Below, piece after piece: positions 52,497 to 60,333 of a stretch of DNA of 64,000 nucleotides; position 1 is the stretch's first letter, and the number at the start of each line of letters is the position of its first letter. The stretch is from Candidatus Roseilinea sp. (GTDB taxonomy: Bacteria; Chloroflexota; Anaerolineae; J036; Brachytrichaceae): assembly GCA_025998955.1 (NCBI GenBank), contig AP024676.1, forward strand, positions 2,728,001 to 2,792,000. Direction: 5' to 3'. The position numbers and the translations under genes were made by a program. The notes beneath the pieces were generated by a model. That model searched no databases, was not told the DNA's origin, and saw only the letters and a list, made by a program, of their open reading frames with translations.

Positions 52497-53279
52497 TAGT
52501 CGGACGAGATTCCCGCCCAGCACGTGGGTGACGTCTGCTTCGGGCCAGTCGGACAGGTGCGTGCGCACCCACGCCGGCGAGCCACCGCCCCAGGCCAGGC
52601 GCGCCGGCCCGAAGGCATCGGCTACCTGGCGGACGAAGCGTCGCACGCTGAGATACAGCGGCGCATCGCCGGCGATGTGGTCGAGGCCGGATAGCTTCAT
52701 GACCACGTTGGGGAAGTCGGCCAGAGCCAGCACCTCGGCGTATTCGGGGATCGTGCCATAGGCCGGCTCGCCGAGATGGTCAATCAGCACCGTCGTTTCG
52801 GGGAAAGCCGTGATCAGGTCGCGCGTTTGCGCTGCGTAGTTCGGGCCGATATGCAGCTCGATGATCAACCCGAGCGCGGCGGCCTTCTCCCAGAGCGCGC
52901 GCACGCCGGCATCGCTGAAGTTATCGAGATACATCTCCTTGCCGCGATGCGCGTGGAAGCGCATCGCCATGATGCGCGGCTCACATTTCACCAGTTCTTC
53001 CAGCTTGCGCGGTGCGTCTGAGTCTTTTGGATAAAACAGTGCCGTCGCACGCAGGCGCTCCGGCCCGCGCGCGTGCGCATCGAGCACGAGCGTGTGATCG
53101 TCGCCGTAGGGTTCTGGCTGCACGATCACCGCGCGATCCACGCCGCGCTCATCCATCGTGTGCAGGTAATGCGCCAGCGGGTCGTCGTGCGTCTCCTGCG
53201 GTATGTAGGTTGCGCGCGGATGCCAGGGATAGCCCACTGTGTCGCTGCTGAAGAGATGATGGTTCCACTCGACGATCAC
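52473..53279 (-). CDS. Amidohydrolase 2 family protein
   Basis: 268 aa TIM-barrel hydrolase/decarboxylase-like protein. The HxH-like start is NHHLFSSDT; the barrel continues with AMRFHAHRGKEM, LIIELHIGPN, VLIDHLGEP and VVMKLSGLDHI. The usual last metal Asp (WGSDWP-type) is replaced by LAWGGGSPAW, so catalysis may be altered. The start GTG 53279 overlaps the permease stop (GTGA). Expected substrates are lactones or small carboxylates, perhaps derived from the transported sugar (inference). The longer open frame upstream is shadow of the permease. Confidence 0.8.
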   Translation of the reverse strand: MIVEWNHHLFSSDTVGYPWHPRATYIPQETHDDPLAHYLHTMDERGVDRAVIVQPEPYGDDHTLVLDAHARGPERLRATALFYPKDSDAPRKLEELVKCEPRIMAMRFHAHRGKEMYLDNFSDAGVRALWEKAAALGLIIELHIGPNYAAQTRDLITAFPETTVLIDHLGEPAYGTIPEYAEVLALADFPNVVMKLSGLDHIAGDAPLYLSVRRFVRQVADAFGPARLAWGGGSPAWVRTHLSDWPEADVTHVLGGNLVRLLRWPEAL

Positions 53280-54109
53280 GTCTTCACTGCTCCTGCCGCC
53301 AGGCCTTGCACCACGAAGCGCTGCGAGAGGTAATACAGCGTCATCACCGGCACGGCGGCCACCACCGCGCCAGCCATGATCAGCCCCCAACGGAACACGT
53401 CGCCGGTGATGAGGTATTGCAACGCCACCGGCACGGTGCGAATCTCCGGTGACGTCGTGAAGATCAGCGCCAGCAGCAATTCGTTCCACGCGCCGGTGAA
53501 CGTGAAAACGCTAACGGCGACTAGGCCGGGCGCAGCTACCGGCAACAAGATGCGAAAGAGCGCCTGAAGGCGTGTCGCGCCGTCCACCATCGCCTGCTCT
53601 TCCAAGTCTACCGGCACGTTGCGAAAGAACCCCATCAACAGCCAAGTGCTGAGTGGCGCAGCGAACGTGAGGTAGGTGAAGATCAGGCCGTGCAGCGTAT
53701 TGCCCATTTGCAAGCGGTTGATGATGACCGCCAGTGGGATGAACAGTAATGACGCTGGCGTGAGGTACGAGAACAAAATCAGCCGGCCGATCCACGTGCG
53801 GCCGCGGTAGCGCAGCCGCACCAGGCTATAGGCGGCCAAGCAACTGATAAACACGGAGATGACCGTGGCGCTGCCAGCCACGATCAGGCTATTGCGCATG
53901 TTCACGGCGAAACCGCGCCGTCCCAGCAACTCGACATAGTTCATCAGTGTGGGGTTCGGCAACAAGAGCGACGGCACGCGATAGATGTCGCGATTTGTCT
54001 TCAGCGACACCGTGAGCATGTAGTAGATCGGGAAGAGGATGAGGATGGCCAGCAAGACCAGACATGCGTAGGCCAGCACTTTTTGTGAGGGGCTGAGTTT
54101 GTGCAGCAT
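53276..54109 (-). CDS. Sugar ABC transporter permease, MalG-like (CUT1)
   Basis: 277 aa with six membrane helices. The ATPase-contact EAA loop appears as EEQAMVDGATRLQALFRILL, followed by VSVFTFTGAWNELLLAL, typical of MalG/UgpE. ATG 54109 is used; GTG 54121 is possible but overlaps the upstream stop region. It is the partner of the permease immediately upstream in the operon. Confidence 0.92.
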   Translation of the reverse strand: MLHKLSPSQKVLAYACLVLLAILILFPIYYMLTVSLKTNRDIYRVPSLLLPNPTLMNYVELLGRRGFAVNMRNSLIVAGSATVISVFISCLAAYSLVRLRYRGRTWIGRLILFSYLTPASLLFIPLAVIINRLQMGNTLHGLIFTYLTFAAPLSTWLLMGFFRNVPVDLEEQAMVDGATRLQALFRILLPVAAPGLVAVSVFTFTGAWNELLLALIFTTSPEIRTVPVALQYLITGDVFRWGLIMAGAVVAAVPVMTLYYLSQRFVVQGLAAGAVKT

Positions 54110-54122
54110 CGTCTGTTCCACC

Positions 54123-55037
54123 CTATTCCTGATTCCGCTCCAGCAGTTTCACGCCGATGAAGGCCATCATCACGAACACGGGCAACATCGCTACCGACAC
54201 GGCAGCTGCCTCACCGATGCGCAGCGTCTGCAAGCCGAAGTAGGCGAGCACCGGAAAGGTCATCGTCGCGTCCGATGGGCCGCCTTGCGTGATGAGCCAG
54301 ACGTTCTCGAAGCTGTTGGTCGTCCAGATCGTCGAGAGCAGCACGACGACGAGCACCACCGGCAGGATGCCGGGGATGGTGATGTGCCGGAAGCGTTGCC
54401 AGGCGTTCGCGCCATCAATCGCTGCTGCTTCGTACTGCTCCTGCGGCACGCTCTGCAGCGCGGCCAGAAACGAGATCACCCAAAATGGAAAGCCGCGCCA
54501 GAACGTGGCCAGGATCACGCTGGGCATAGCTAGCTCGCGGCTGAGGAAGTCTATGTTGCCGAAGCCCAGGCCGACGGCGATGATGTTGAACGCGCCGCCC
54601 TGGGGCAGATACAACAGCTTCCACGTCAGATAGGCGACGAAGGCCGGCATCGCCCAGGGCAGCAGGATCAACCCCCGCCAAAATTGCCGGGCGCGAATGG
54701 CCTGGTTGAGTAGCAGCGCGATGCCCAGGCCGAACACCAGCTTCATCGTTTGCACCGTGCCCACCAGCACGATGGTGTTGACGATGGCCTTCTGGAAGCT
54801 GGGCACCTTGGACAGATAGATAAAGTTGGCCAGGCCGACGAATTGGCCCTCGGTGCCGATCTCGCGGTTGGTGAAGCTGATCGTCACACCGAAGATGAAC
54901 GGATAGACGACGAGGATGAGCAAGCAGATCACCACCGGCGCGACTAGTGCATAGCCCAGCAGGCTGGTGCGTTTGCTGAGCGAGATGCGGCTGGCACGGA
55001 CGGGTGATTGCAACGTGGCCGGTCTTGCCATGAGCAT
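54123..55037 (-). CDS. Sugar ABC transporter permease, MalF-like (CUT1)
   Basis: 304 aa, six membrane helices. The EAA loop is EQYEAAAIDGANAWQRFRHI, preceded by PFWVISFLAALQSVP; SFENVWLITQGGPSDAT is a MalF/UgpA hallmark. Two Met codons (55037 and 55031) are possible and neither has a clear ribosome-binding site. A strong hairpin separates it from the binding-protein gene, as often seen in mal-type operons. Confidence 0.92.
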   Translation of the reverse strand: MLMARPATLQSPVRASRISLSKRTSLLGYALVAPVVICLLILVVYPFIFGVTISFTNREIGTEGQFVGLANFIYLSKVPSFQKAIVNTIVLVGTVQTMKLVFGLGIALLLNQAIRARQFWRGLILLPWAMPAFVAYLTWKLLYLPQGGAFNIIAVGLGFGNIDFLSRELAMPSVILATFWRGFPFWVISFLAALQSVPQEQYEAAAIDGANAWQRFRHITIPGILPVVLVVVLLSTIWTTNSFENVWLITQGGPSDATMTFPVLAYFGLQTLRIGEAAAVSVAMLPVFVMMAFIGVKLLERNQE

Positions 55038-55045
55038 GAGAGCGT

Positions 55046-55087
55046 GGGGAGTTGGGAGTGATTTTTATCACCGACTCCCGACTCCCC
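55046..55087. repeat. Long hairpin between binding-protein and permease genes
   Basis: Arms 55046-55059 and 55074-55087 give 14 pairs with one wobble, around a loop that itself can form GTGAT/ATCAC. It starts about 9 nt upstream of the permease ATG. In related operons such structures keep binding-protein mRNA levels above permease levels. Confidence 0.75.
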
Positions 55088-55112
55088 ACTGACTATTCGC
55101 CTCTTCAGCCCC

Positions 55113-56534
55113 TTACTTGTATTTGTCGTAGATCGCCTGGCAGGCGGCCTGTGTCTCTTTGATCGCGTCTTCGATGCTAACGTTGTCTACGACCACGCGC
55201 TGGATCATCTTGGGGATGAGGAAGTTCGCGTTGAACTCGGCGTAGGCCGGGTTGTCCACATCGGGGAAGGCCGGCGGTGTGCCGTTCTTCGCCACATCGA
55301 GCAGGCCGACGTGAATCGGGCTTTCCTTGAATACCGGGAAGTCCACCTGGCTGTTGAGCACCGGGCCGTAGATGGCGTTGGCATAGTATTCCTTCATGAA
55401 CTCATCGTCGGCCAGATACATGAGCAGGTCTTTGGCCAGGTCCTTGTAGCGGCTGGTCACCGGGATGGCACGCACGTTCGGGCCATAGGGCTGCAACTGC
55501 AGCTTCGGACCGGCAGGCAGGCCGGAGAAGCGGGTCGCTGCCAACAGCTCCGGATCGTTATCGCGCAGGTTGAGATATACGCTGCCGGGGTTGGCGATGA
55601 AGGCTGCCTGGCCGGCCTGATAAGCCTGGTTGTCGCCGGCGCCATCCCAAGTGGTCACGCCAGGCGGGAACAAGCCCTTCTTGTACAGGCCGGTGATCCA
55701 TTCCATGAAGGCACGCGTCTCCGGGCTGTCAATCGTGCAGTTCTTGCCCGCGTCGTCGGCGATGCGCCCACCCCACGTTTGCAACATAGTCACCGTGAGG
55801 TTGCCGTCGCCGACGTTCGACAGCGCGAAGCCCATGCCATACACGTTGGGCGGGTCGTTGACCGCCTCGGCCATCTGGCCGAGTTCCTCCCACGTCTTCG
55901 GCGCTTCGTTAAAGCCCTTGGCGCTGAGCAAGTCATGGCGCCGGTTGATCAGGTTGCCGGAGAGACCGAACGGAATGCCCCACACGCTGCCGCCATATCG
56001 GGCCGGGTCAACCGATTTCGCTGCCGACTCGAGCCAGCCGCCGTGTGCGTCGCCGATCTGCTTGAACAGATCATCCAGCGGCTCGAGTTGGCCGTTTTTG
56101 GCCAGCAACTGCATCAGACCGGTGCCCATATCGAGCGCGTCGGGCATGGTGCCGGCCTCGACCGCCGCCGAGACCTTCTGTTGCGTCTCGTTCTGGTTGA
56201 TCATCACCACGTCTACTTCGATGCCCCGTGCCTTGCCCCACTCGGTGATCTTGTCCACCAGCATCTGGTTGGCGACGTCGGAGAAGATCAAACCACCCCA
56301 GTAGGTGAACTTGCCGGCTGCAGGTGGCGGCGCAGCAGGGGGTTGGGTGGCTTCCGGAGCAGCCGGTGGCGCAGTCGCTGCCGGCGCTTGCGGCTGGGCC
56401 GGTGCTGACGGCGGAGCAGCGCACGCTGCCATCAGCAGCACGAGCACCGCCGGCAAGGCAAGCCATTGAGCGCGTTTGGCTGGAGTGCCGCTTCGTTCGC
56501 AGCCGCGATCTTGACATTCGTCGTATGGTTGCAT
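55113..56534 (-). CDS. Sugar-binding lipoprotein of a CUT1 ABC transporter
   Basis: 473 aa extracellular solute-binding protein, family 1. A signal peptide ends in the lipobox LMAAC (Cys38), then an Ala/Pro-rich linker of about 35 aa. MVINQNETQQKVSAAVEAGTM and PDALDMGTG are the usual hinge-region blocks, with ETRAFMEWITGLYKKGLFPP later. It has AGGAGG 7 nt before the ATG, and a promoter about 150 nt upstream. The sugar is unknown. No ATPase is in the operon; the ugpC-like gene at 33569 is a candidate. Confidence 0.92.
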   Translation of the reverse strand: MQPYDECQDRGCERSGTPAKRAQWLALPAVLVLLMAACAAPPSAPAQPQAPAATAPPAAPEATQPPAAPPPAAGKFTYWGGLIFSDVANQMLVDKITEWGKARGIEVDVVMINQNETQQKVSAAVEAGTMPDALDMGTGLMQLLAKNGQLEPLDDLFKQIGDAHGGWLESAAKSVDPARYGGSVWGIPFGLSGNLINRRHDLLSAKGFNEAPKTWEELGQMAEAVNDPPNVYGMGFALSNVGDGNLTVTMLQTWGGRIADDAGKNCTIDSPETRAFMEWITGLYKKGLFPPGVTTWDGAGDNQAYQAGQAAFIANPGSVYLNLRDNDPELLAATRFSGLPAGPKLQLQPYGPNVRAIPVTSRYKDLAKDLLMYLADDEFMKEYYANAIYGPVLNSQVDFPVFKESPIHVGLLDVAKNGTPPAFPDVDNPAYAEFNANFLIPKMIQRVVVDNVSIEDAIKETQAACQAIYDKYK

Positions 56535-56690
56535 TCGATAACCTCCTGGTTGTGAACAAATGTGAAGATGGATGGATCATGTGCTCTTTCGCCCTGGCCA
56601 AGTACGCCTGCGTTCGACGATTGCAAACAACCCGCGATCAACAACAACCCCTATAGGACAATGACGAAGGGCGATGGACGGAGCGCAGAT

Positions 56691-56718
56691 AGTATAGAGG
56701 CGGCTGGGTTTAACGCAA
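56691..56718 (-). promoter_or_regulatory. Promoter of the sugar-transport operon
   Basis: On the minus strand TTGCGT (56718-56713), a 16 nt spacer and TATACT (56696-56691). It would give a leader of about 150 nt before the binding-protein ATG. No operator palindrome was identified. Confidence 0.55.
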
Positions 56719-56810
56719 ATCGGTGGATATCATCGCCAGGGCTGGCCGAATTTAACGAGAAACAAACAAGGGCAAACGAAGCGCTGATCCATCGGCAAGA
56801 ACCCCAGGGC

Positions 56811-57394
56811 ATGAGCGAGGACAGAGCAGCGGCAAACCCCTCGAACCGGTTTGTGCGTCCGTTTGTGGCAGCGCTCGCCGAGGTGACCGACTTCAGTCAG
56901 CAGCCGCAATATCCGATCCAGACGCTGCTCAGTGTGATTCTGCTGGGCTTGCTGTGCGGCCAAAACACCGTCCTGCGCATCGCCGCCGGGGCGCAGCGCA
57001 CGCTGCCGAGCCGGCGGCGGCGCTTGCAACTGCCCCCTCTGCGCGTGCCCAGTCGCTCCACCCTCAGTTGGGCGTGATGCTGACCCACCGACCGATTGCC
57101 GCGCAGACCGATGAGATCGGGACGCTGCCGAGCCTGCTGGAAGAGCTGCTCCGTTTCGCTTGCAGCATCGCCACCGGCACATCGAGAACTGCGGGCATGG
57201 GGGGCGTGATGTTGAGTTTGGTGAAGACCGCTGTTCGGCCCGACGTCGGCATGTGTCGCGCGCTGGTCGCCTGGCGCGATATGGCGATTGACCTGCTCAG
57301 ATTCTCGGGTGCATCCTCGATCGCTCAGGCGCGTGCCACGCTTGCCGTCAATCCTGAGCATGCTGCTGCGATCATCAGCGTCCCATTTGTTTGA
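56811..57394 (+). pseudogene. Remnant of an ISAs1-like (H-repeat type) transposase
   Basis: The 5' part reads MSEDRAAANPSNRFV, then PIQTLLSVILLGLLCGQNTV and LRVPSRSTLSW. This is the N-terminal associated domain of ISAs1-family DDE transposases. The catalytic middle is missing. From about 57110 the C-terminal part follows in other frames: LPSLLEELLRF, HIENCGHGGRDVEFGEDRC (frame-shifted) and MAIDLLRFSGASSIAQAR, which match the end of the same family. A deletion plus frameshifts have destroyed it. Confidence 0.65.
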
Positions 57395-57448
57395 TTGAGC
57401 CAGCCCTGCCGACGACGTAGGATATAGCGCAGATTTGTGGGCGTCGGT

Positions 57449-57541
57449 CATCGCGCTGGGATGAATCCCAGCGCTAGGCATATGGGCAAGCCGCACGCAT
57501 CCCCCGTCGGCTCAGCCCAGCGTTTACGCCGGGGCGGGTCT
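57449..57541 (-). repeat. Dispersed repeat, copy C (inverted, shorter)
   Basis: Minus-strand copy of the first 95 or so bp of the repeat at 34771 and 47962. It includes GACCCGCCCCGGCGTAAACG and GCGGCTTGCCC, and ends in a perfect 10 bp hairpin GCGCTGGGAT/ATCCCAGCGC. The terminal TGAAATGCACCC part of the other copies is absent. It lies between two insertion-sequence regions. Confidence 0.8.
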
Positions 57542-57675
57542 CATCGAAAGTCAAGACACACCGCCAACCGGTGAACAAATGTGTGGCCCGGCATGGCTTT
57601 CATGCCGCCTAATTTGCCTCCTCCGCACAAAAAGTCACCCTCTTTTCTACGCTATACCCGACGACGGGGTCTATT

Positions 57676-58713
57676 TCAGTTTGGGGGCGAAGAATAGGCA
57701 GCAGACCACATCGCGTCAAAGGCGTGACCCATGACGGCCGCCCGAATCGGGAGCAGACGCTCGATGCCGGGACGGCTCCAGCGCATCCCGCTACCGGCGA
57801 AGCGATGACGGAATTGCTTACAGGCGCTCTCGACCACGCCGCTGCCGATCGGCCAGCCATCTTCGCGCAGGCTCTGGTATTGCATGCGTCGCCGGTTGTC
57901 CCCGAAGTAGCCCGCTTCACGCCGTAGCATCTCGGCGTGCTGGGGATGGGTATGGGCGGCCTGACGGAGTCGAGCCGCAATCCGGTCGGCATGGCCCTGG
58001 AACAAGAGGGTTTCGTGGGCACGATACCAAGCCTGGGCCGCCGGGCTGCCTGCTGCGTGCAGGCCGTGAGCAACCTGCCACAGATGCTGGCTGGCGTGAT
58101 ACCAGTCCACGGCTTGTCGGCTGTCGTAGAAGTGCTCGCTGACCAGATTCCAAATCCACGCGGCGCCATCGCCCAAGGCGATGGTGTCACGTGCCTGCGT
58201 CCAGCCGCGACGTTGGGCGGCCGTCCGCAACATCTGGCCGAACCGTTCCGGCCCGCCCAGATGGGCGACATAGCTGGTGCGGACGGCACGGGCCGTGTCA
58301 ACCCACTCCTCGCTCTGGCGATCCCAAGTCGGCTGTAGCACGACATCGAACACGCACCCCACCTTGAGTTCCTTCCAGCCTTCGCCGCGCACATGAACCG
58401 TTGCTCCGTCCAGGGCGACACCCATCTTGCCCGGCACGGTCGCCGCCTCGGCGGTGCGCCCGCCGCCGTCCGCCAGGGCGCGTTGTGTGGCTTCTACCCC
58501 CCGAAAGCGCTCTCCCCATACCGCCACCCGCCGCCACACACTGCTGTCGGACATGACCAGCCCGCCCACCTGTCCCAGGATGCGCTCCGCTTCCTCAAAC
58601 GTCACCAGCCCGCTCAGCCACACCGCCTGCTTGGCCACCTGTTCGCTCCAGTGCTTGTCCCACACCGCCAGCTGCCGATCGAGGGGGGAAAAGCCCGACG
58701 CGGCAGGCTTCAC
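57676..58713 (-). CDS. ISKra4-family transposase, C-terminal catalytic part
   Basis: The catalytic domain, in the frame that begins FSPLDRQLAVWDKHWS. The DDE residues are visible in GVALDGATVHVRG (first Asp), IALGDGAAWIW (second Asp) and GSGVVESACKQFRHR (Glu). It has no start of its own: the GTG at 58713 lies inside the upstream frame. Joining to the N-terminal part by skipping one base in the six-C run (58683-58688) restores CRVGLFPLDRQLAV, the expected family sequence. Confidence 0.85.
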   Translation of the reverse strand: MKPAASGFSPLDRQLAVWDKHWSEQVAKQAVWLSGLVTFEEAERILGQVGGLVMSDSSVWRRVAVWGERFRGVEATQRALADGGGRTAEAATVPGKMGVALDGATVHVRGEGWKELKVGCVFDVVLQPTWDRQSEEWVDTARAVRTSYVAHLGGPERFGQMLRTAAQRRGWTQARDTIALGDGAAWIWNLVSEHFYDSRQAVDWYHASQHLWQVAHGLHAAGSPAAQAWYRAHETLLFQGHADRIAARLRQAAHTHPQHAEMLRREAGYFGDNRRRMQYQSLREDGWPIGSGVVESACKQFRHRFAGSGMRWSRPGIERLLPIRAAVMGHAFDAMWSAAYSSPPN

Positions 58714-59065
58714 AGTAGTAGTATCCTCGCTGCACGGGCAGGCTGCCCACGCGGCTCTCGACCGTGTTCCGCTTGCGGCCTTTGGAGTGCATCTCCCGCC
58801 CGCACTGCGGACAGACCGGCCCCGGCACCGGGCGGCTCGCCTCTTGCGCCTCGATCACGGTGACCGCCATCGCCTCGCTCATCCGCTTGCGCAGCTTCAG
58901 GATCACCTCCTCGATCTGCGTCAGCGTCGGCTGGCCGGCCTGTTCATTCCAGTCCAGCAATTCATCGATCACGGCCTCCGCTTCTCGCATCAGCACCGCT
59001 TTCATCTCGCCTCGCCGTGGCGAAGACGCTGACTTGCGCTGTGTCGTCGCCCTGGTCTCTTTCAT
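58595..59065 (-). CDS. ISKra4-family transposase, N-terminal zinc-binding part
   Basis: The N-terminal part, ATG 59065 behind GGGAGGTG. A helical segment (VIDELLDWNEQAGQPTLTQI) is followed by a zinc ribbon, CPQCGREM ... YYYCEACRVG, with two CxxC pairs. Family sequence ends at LFPP near 58683; codons from there to 58595 are out of frame. Some ISKra4-related elements are reported to use frameshifting, so this may be programmed rather than inactivating. Confidence 0.8.
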   Translation of the reverse strand: MKETRATTQRKSASSPRRGEMKAVLMREAEAVIDELLDWNEQAGQPTLTQIEEVILKLRKRMSEAMAVTVIEAQEASRPVPGPVCPQCGREMHSKGRKRNTVESRVGSLPVQRGYYYCEACRVGLFPPRSAAGGVGQALERTGGQAGGVAERAGDV

Positions 59066-59264
59066 GGCACACCTCCCGGATATAACTGTCCTCGCATTAT
59101 GCCCGCAGCGGCCTGCGGCTTGTCGTCCCTCGCTGAGATGCCGGTCTGTCAATCCACGACGACGTCCGTGATCTTCGGATGTTCACGCGGGCGAGGTCAA
59201 TCTGCGCGCTTTTTGAGTGCGCTCCTGCCCCAAAACTGAAATGCACCCCCGACGACGTACTTCA

Positions 59265-59292
59265 TTGACACCACCCTTCAGGCGCATATAAT
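59265..59292 (+). promoter_or_regulatory. Consensus sigma-70 promoter of the rplU operon
   Basis: A perfect TTGACA (59265-59270) and a perfect TATAAT (59287-59292) with a 16 nt spacer. The predicted leader is about 110 nt to the rplU ATG and has short GC-rich complementary pieces (CGCGCGCG near 59352 with CGCG near 59370) that may form a ribosomal-protein leader structure. The -35 lies only 15 bp outside the IS end. Confidence 0.85.
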
Positions 59293-59409
59293 CTGTGGGC
59301 TTCAGCGCCGGACGAACAGCCGGCCCTAAGGAGCGCAGTTGATCACTCTCACCCGCGCGCGCAGTTCTCTCGCGTGAACGCGCTGCCAACGGGTTACAAG
59401 CAGGGGATT

Positions 59410-59718
59410 ATGTACGCAGTGGTTGAAGTAGGTGGGCGGCAATACCGCGTGTCGCCCGGCGACGAAATCTACGTCGAAAAGCTCGAGGCGGCAGCCGGTA
59501 GCGAGCTGAAACTGCCGGTCTTGTTGGTGTCGGACGACGACGGCGTGCAGGTCGGCAAGCCGCACGTCAGCGGCCGGGAAGTCTCGGCGCAGGTCCTGGG
59601 CGAAGAAAAGGGCGACAAGTTGATCGTCTTCAAATACAAGCCCAAGAAGCGCTATCGCAAGAAGACCGGCCACCGCCAGACCTATACCAAGTTGAAGATC
59701 GTCGGTTTCGGTTCATGA
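59410..59718 (+). CDS. rplU: 50S ribosomal protein L21
   Basis: 102 aa. [20 protein letters not shown] is the L21 signature, and [16 protein letters not shown] the conserved C terminus that contacts 23S rRNA. ATG 59410 has AGGGG just upstream; the frame is open further upstream to 59374 but that part is leader. It is followed 13 nt later by rpmA, the normal pairing in bacteria. Confidence 0.97.
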   Translation: MYAVVEVGGRQYRVSPGDEIYVEKLEAAAGSELKLPVLLVSDDDGVQVGKPHVSGREVSAQVLGEEKGDKLIVFKYKPKKRYRKKTGHRQTYTKLKIVGFGS

Positions 59719-59731
59719 CTCAGGAGCAGAA

Positions 59732-60010
59732 ATGGCACACAAGAAAGGTGGTAGCTCGACCGCGAACGGTCGCGATAGCGAGTCGAAGCGGCTGGGGGTG
59801 AAGCGCTTTGGTGGCCAATTCGTGCTGGCCGGCAACATCCTGGTGCGCCAGCGCGGCACGAAGTTCAAGCCGGGCGCACATGTCGGCGTGGGCAAGGATC
59901 ACACGTTGTTCGCCACGGCTGACGGCATCGTGGTCTTCGACACGTTGCCCAACGGCAGCAAACGCGTCAGCATCCAGCCGGTGGCCGTAGCTGAGGAGCG
60001 AGTGCAATGA
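59732..60010 (+). CDS. rpmA: 50S ribosomal protein L27
   Basis: 92 aa. [20 protein letters not shown] is the mature-type N terminus that reaches the peptidyl-transferase centre, without a cleavable Firmicutes-style extension. [19 protein letters not shown] and [13 protein letters not shown] complete the family. The stop overlaps the rpmE start (ATGA). Confidence 0.97.
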   Translation: MAHKKGGSSTANGRDSESKRLGVKRFGGQFVLAGNILVRQRGTKFKPGAHVGVGKDHTLFATADGIVVFDTLPNGSKRVSIQPVAVAEERVQ

Positions 60011-60333
60011 AGAAGGATATCCATCCCAAGTATTACGACGAGGCGAAGGTCTACGTCGGCGGCGAGTTCATTGGCACGGTCGGCTCGACGCGCCCCGAAT
60101 TGCACCTCGACGTGTGGAGCGGCACACATCCGTTCTACACCGGCCAGCAGCGCATCCTGGATACCGAAGGCCAGGTGGATCGCTTCCAGAAGCGCCTGGA
60201 GCGCAAGGCAAGCGAGCTGGTGGACAAGGCTGAGAAGGCGCGCCGGCGCCGCAGTAAGCGCGCCATCGCCGAGATCGTGGACGAGGAGACACCCGCCGAA
60301 ACGGAATCCTCCAACGCGGCAACAGAAGCTTGA
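60007..60333 (+). CDS. rpmE: 50S ribosomal protein L31, cysteine-free form with C-terminal extension
   Basis: 108 aa. [20 protein letters not shown] and [19 protein letters not shown] are clear L31 blocks. The four zinc-binding Cys of the C+ form are absent ([14 protein letters not shown]), so it is a zinc-independent C- form. After about residue 70 a charged tail ([18 protein letters not shown], then acidic) extends beyond the usual 66-85 aa. It is translationally coupled to rpmA. Confidence 0.9.
   Translation: MKKDIHPKYYDEAKVYVGGEFIGTVGSTRPELHLDVWSGTHPFYTGQQRILDTEGQVDRFQKRLERKASELVDKAEKARRRRSKRAIAEIVDEETPAETESSNAATEA

Larger units (their letters stand above)
57664..59250 (-). mobile_element. 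ISKra4-like insertion sequence
   Basis: About 1.59 kb. The ends carry imperfect inverted repeats: GGGGTCTATTTCAGTTTGGG (57666-57685) and, at 59227-59250 in inverse orientation, GGGGGTGCATTTCAGTTTTG. They share about 20 of 23 positions. The transposase stop codon lies inside the left repeat, as is common in compact IS elements. No clear target-site duplication was found at the chosen edges, so the outer limits may be off by a few bases. The transposase is split by a frameshift. Confidence 0.72.

Noticed and set aside
57609-58421. Minus-strand open frame of about 270 codons in the IS
   Set aside because: An alternative frame of the transposase catalytic domain; the DDE residues are in the other frame.
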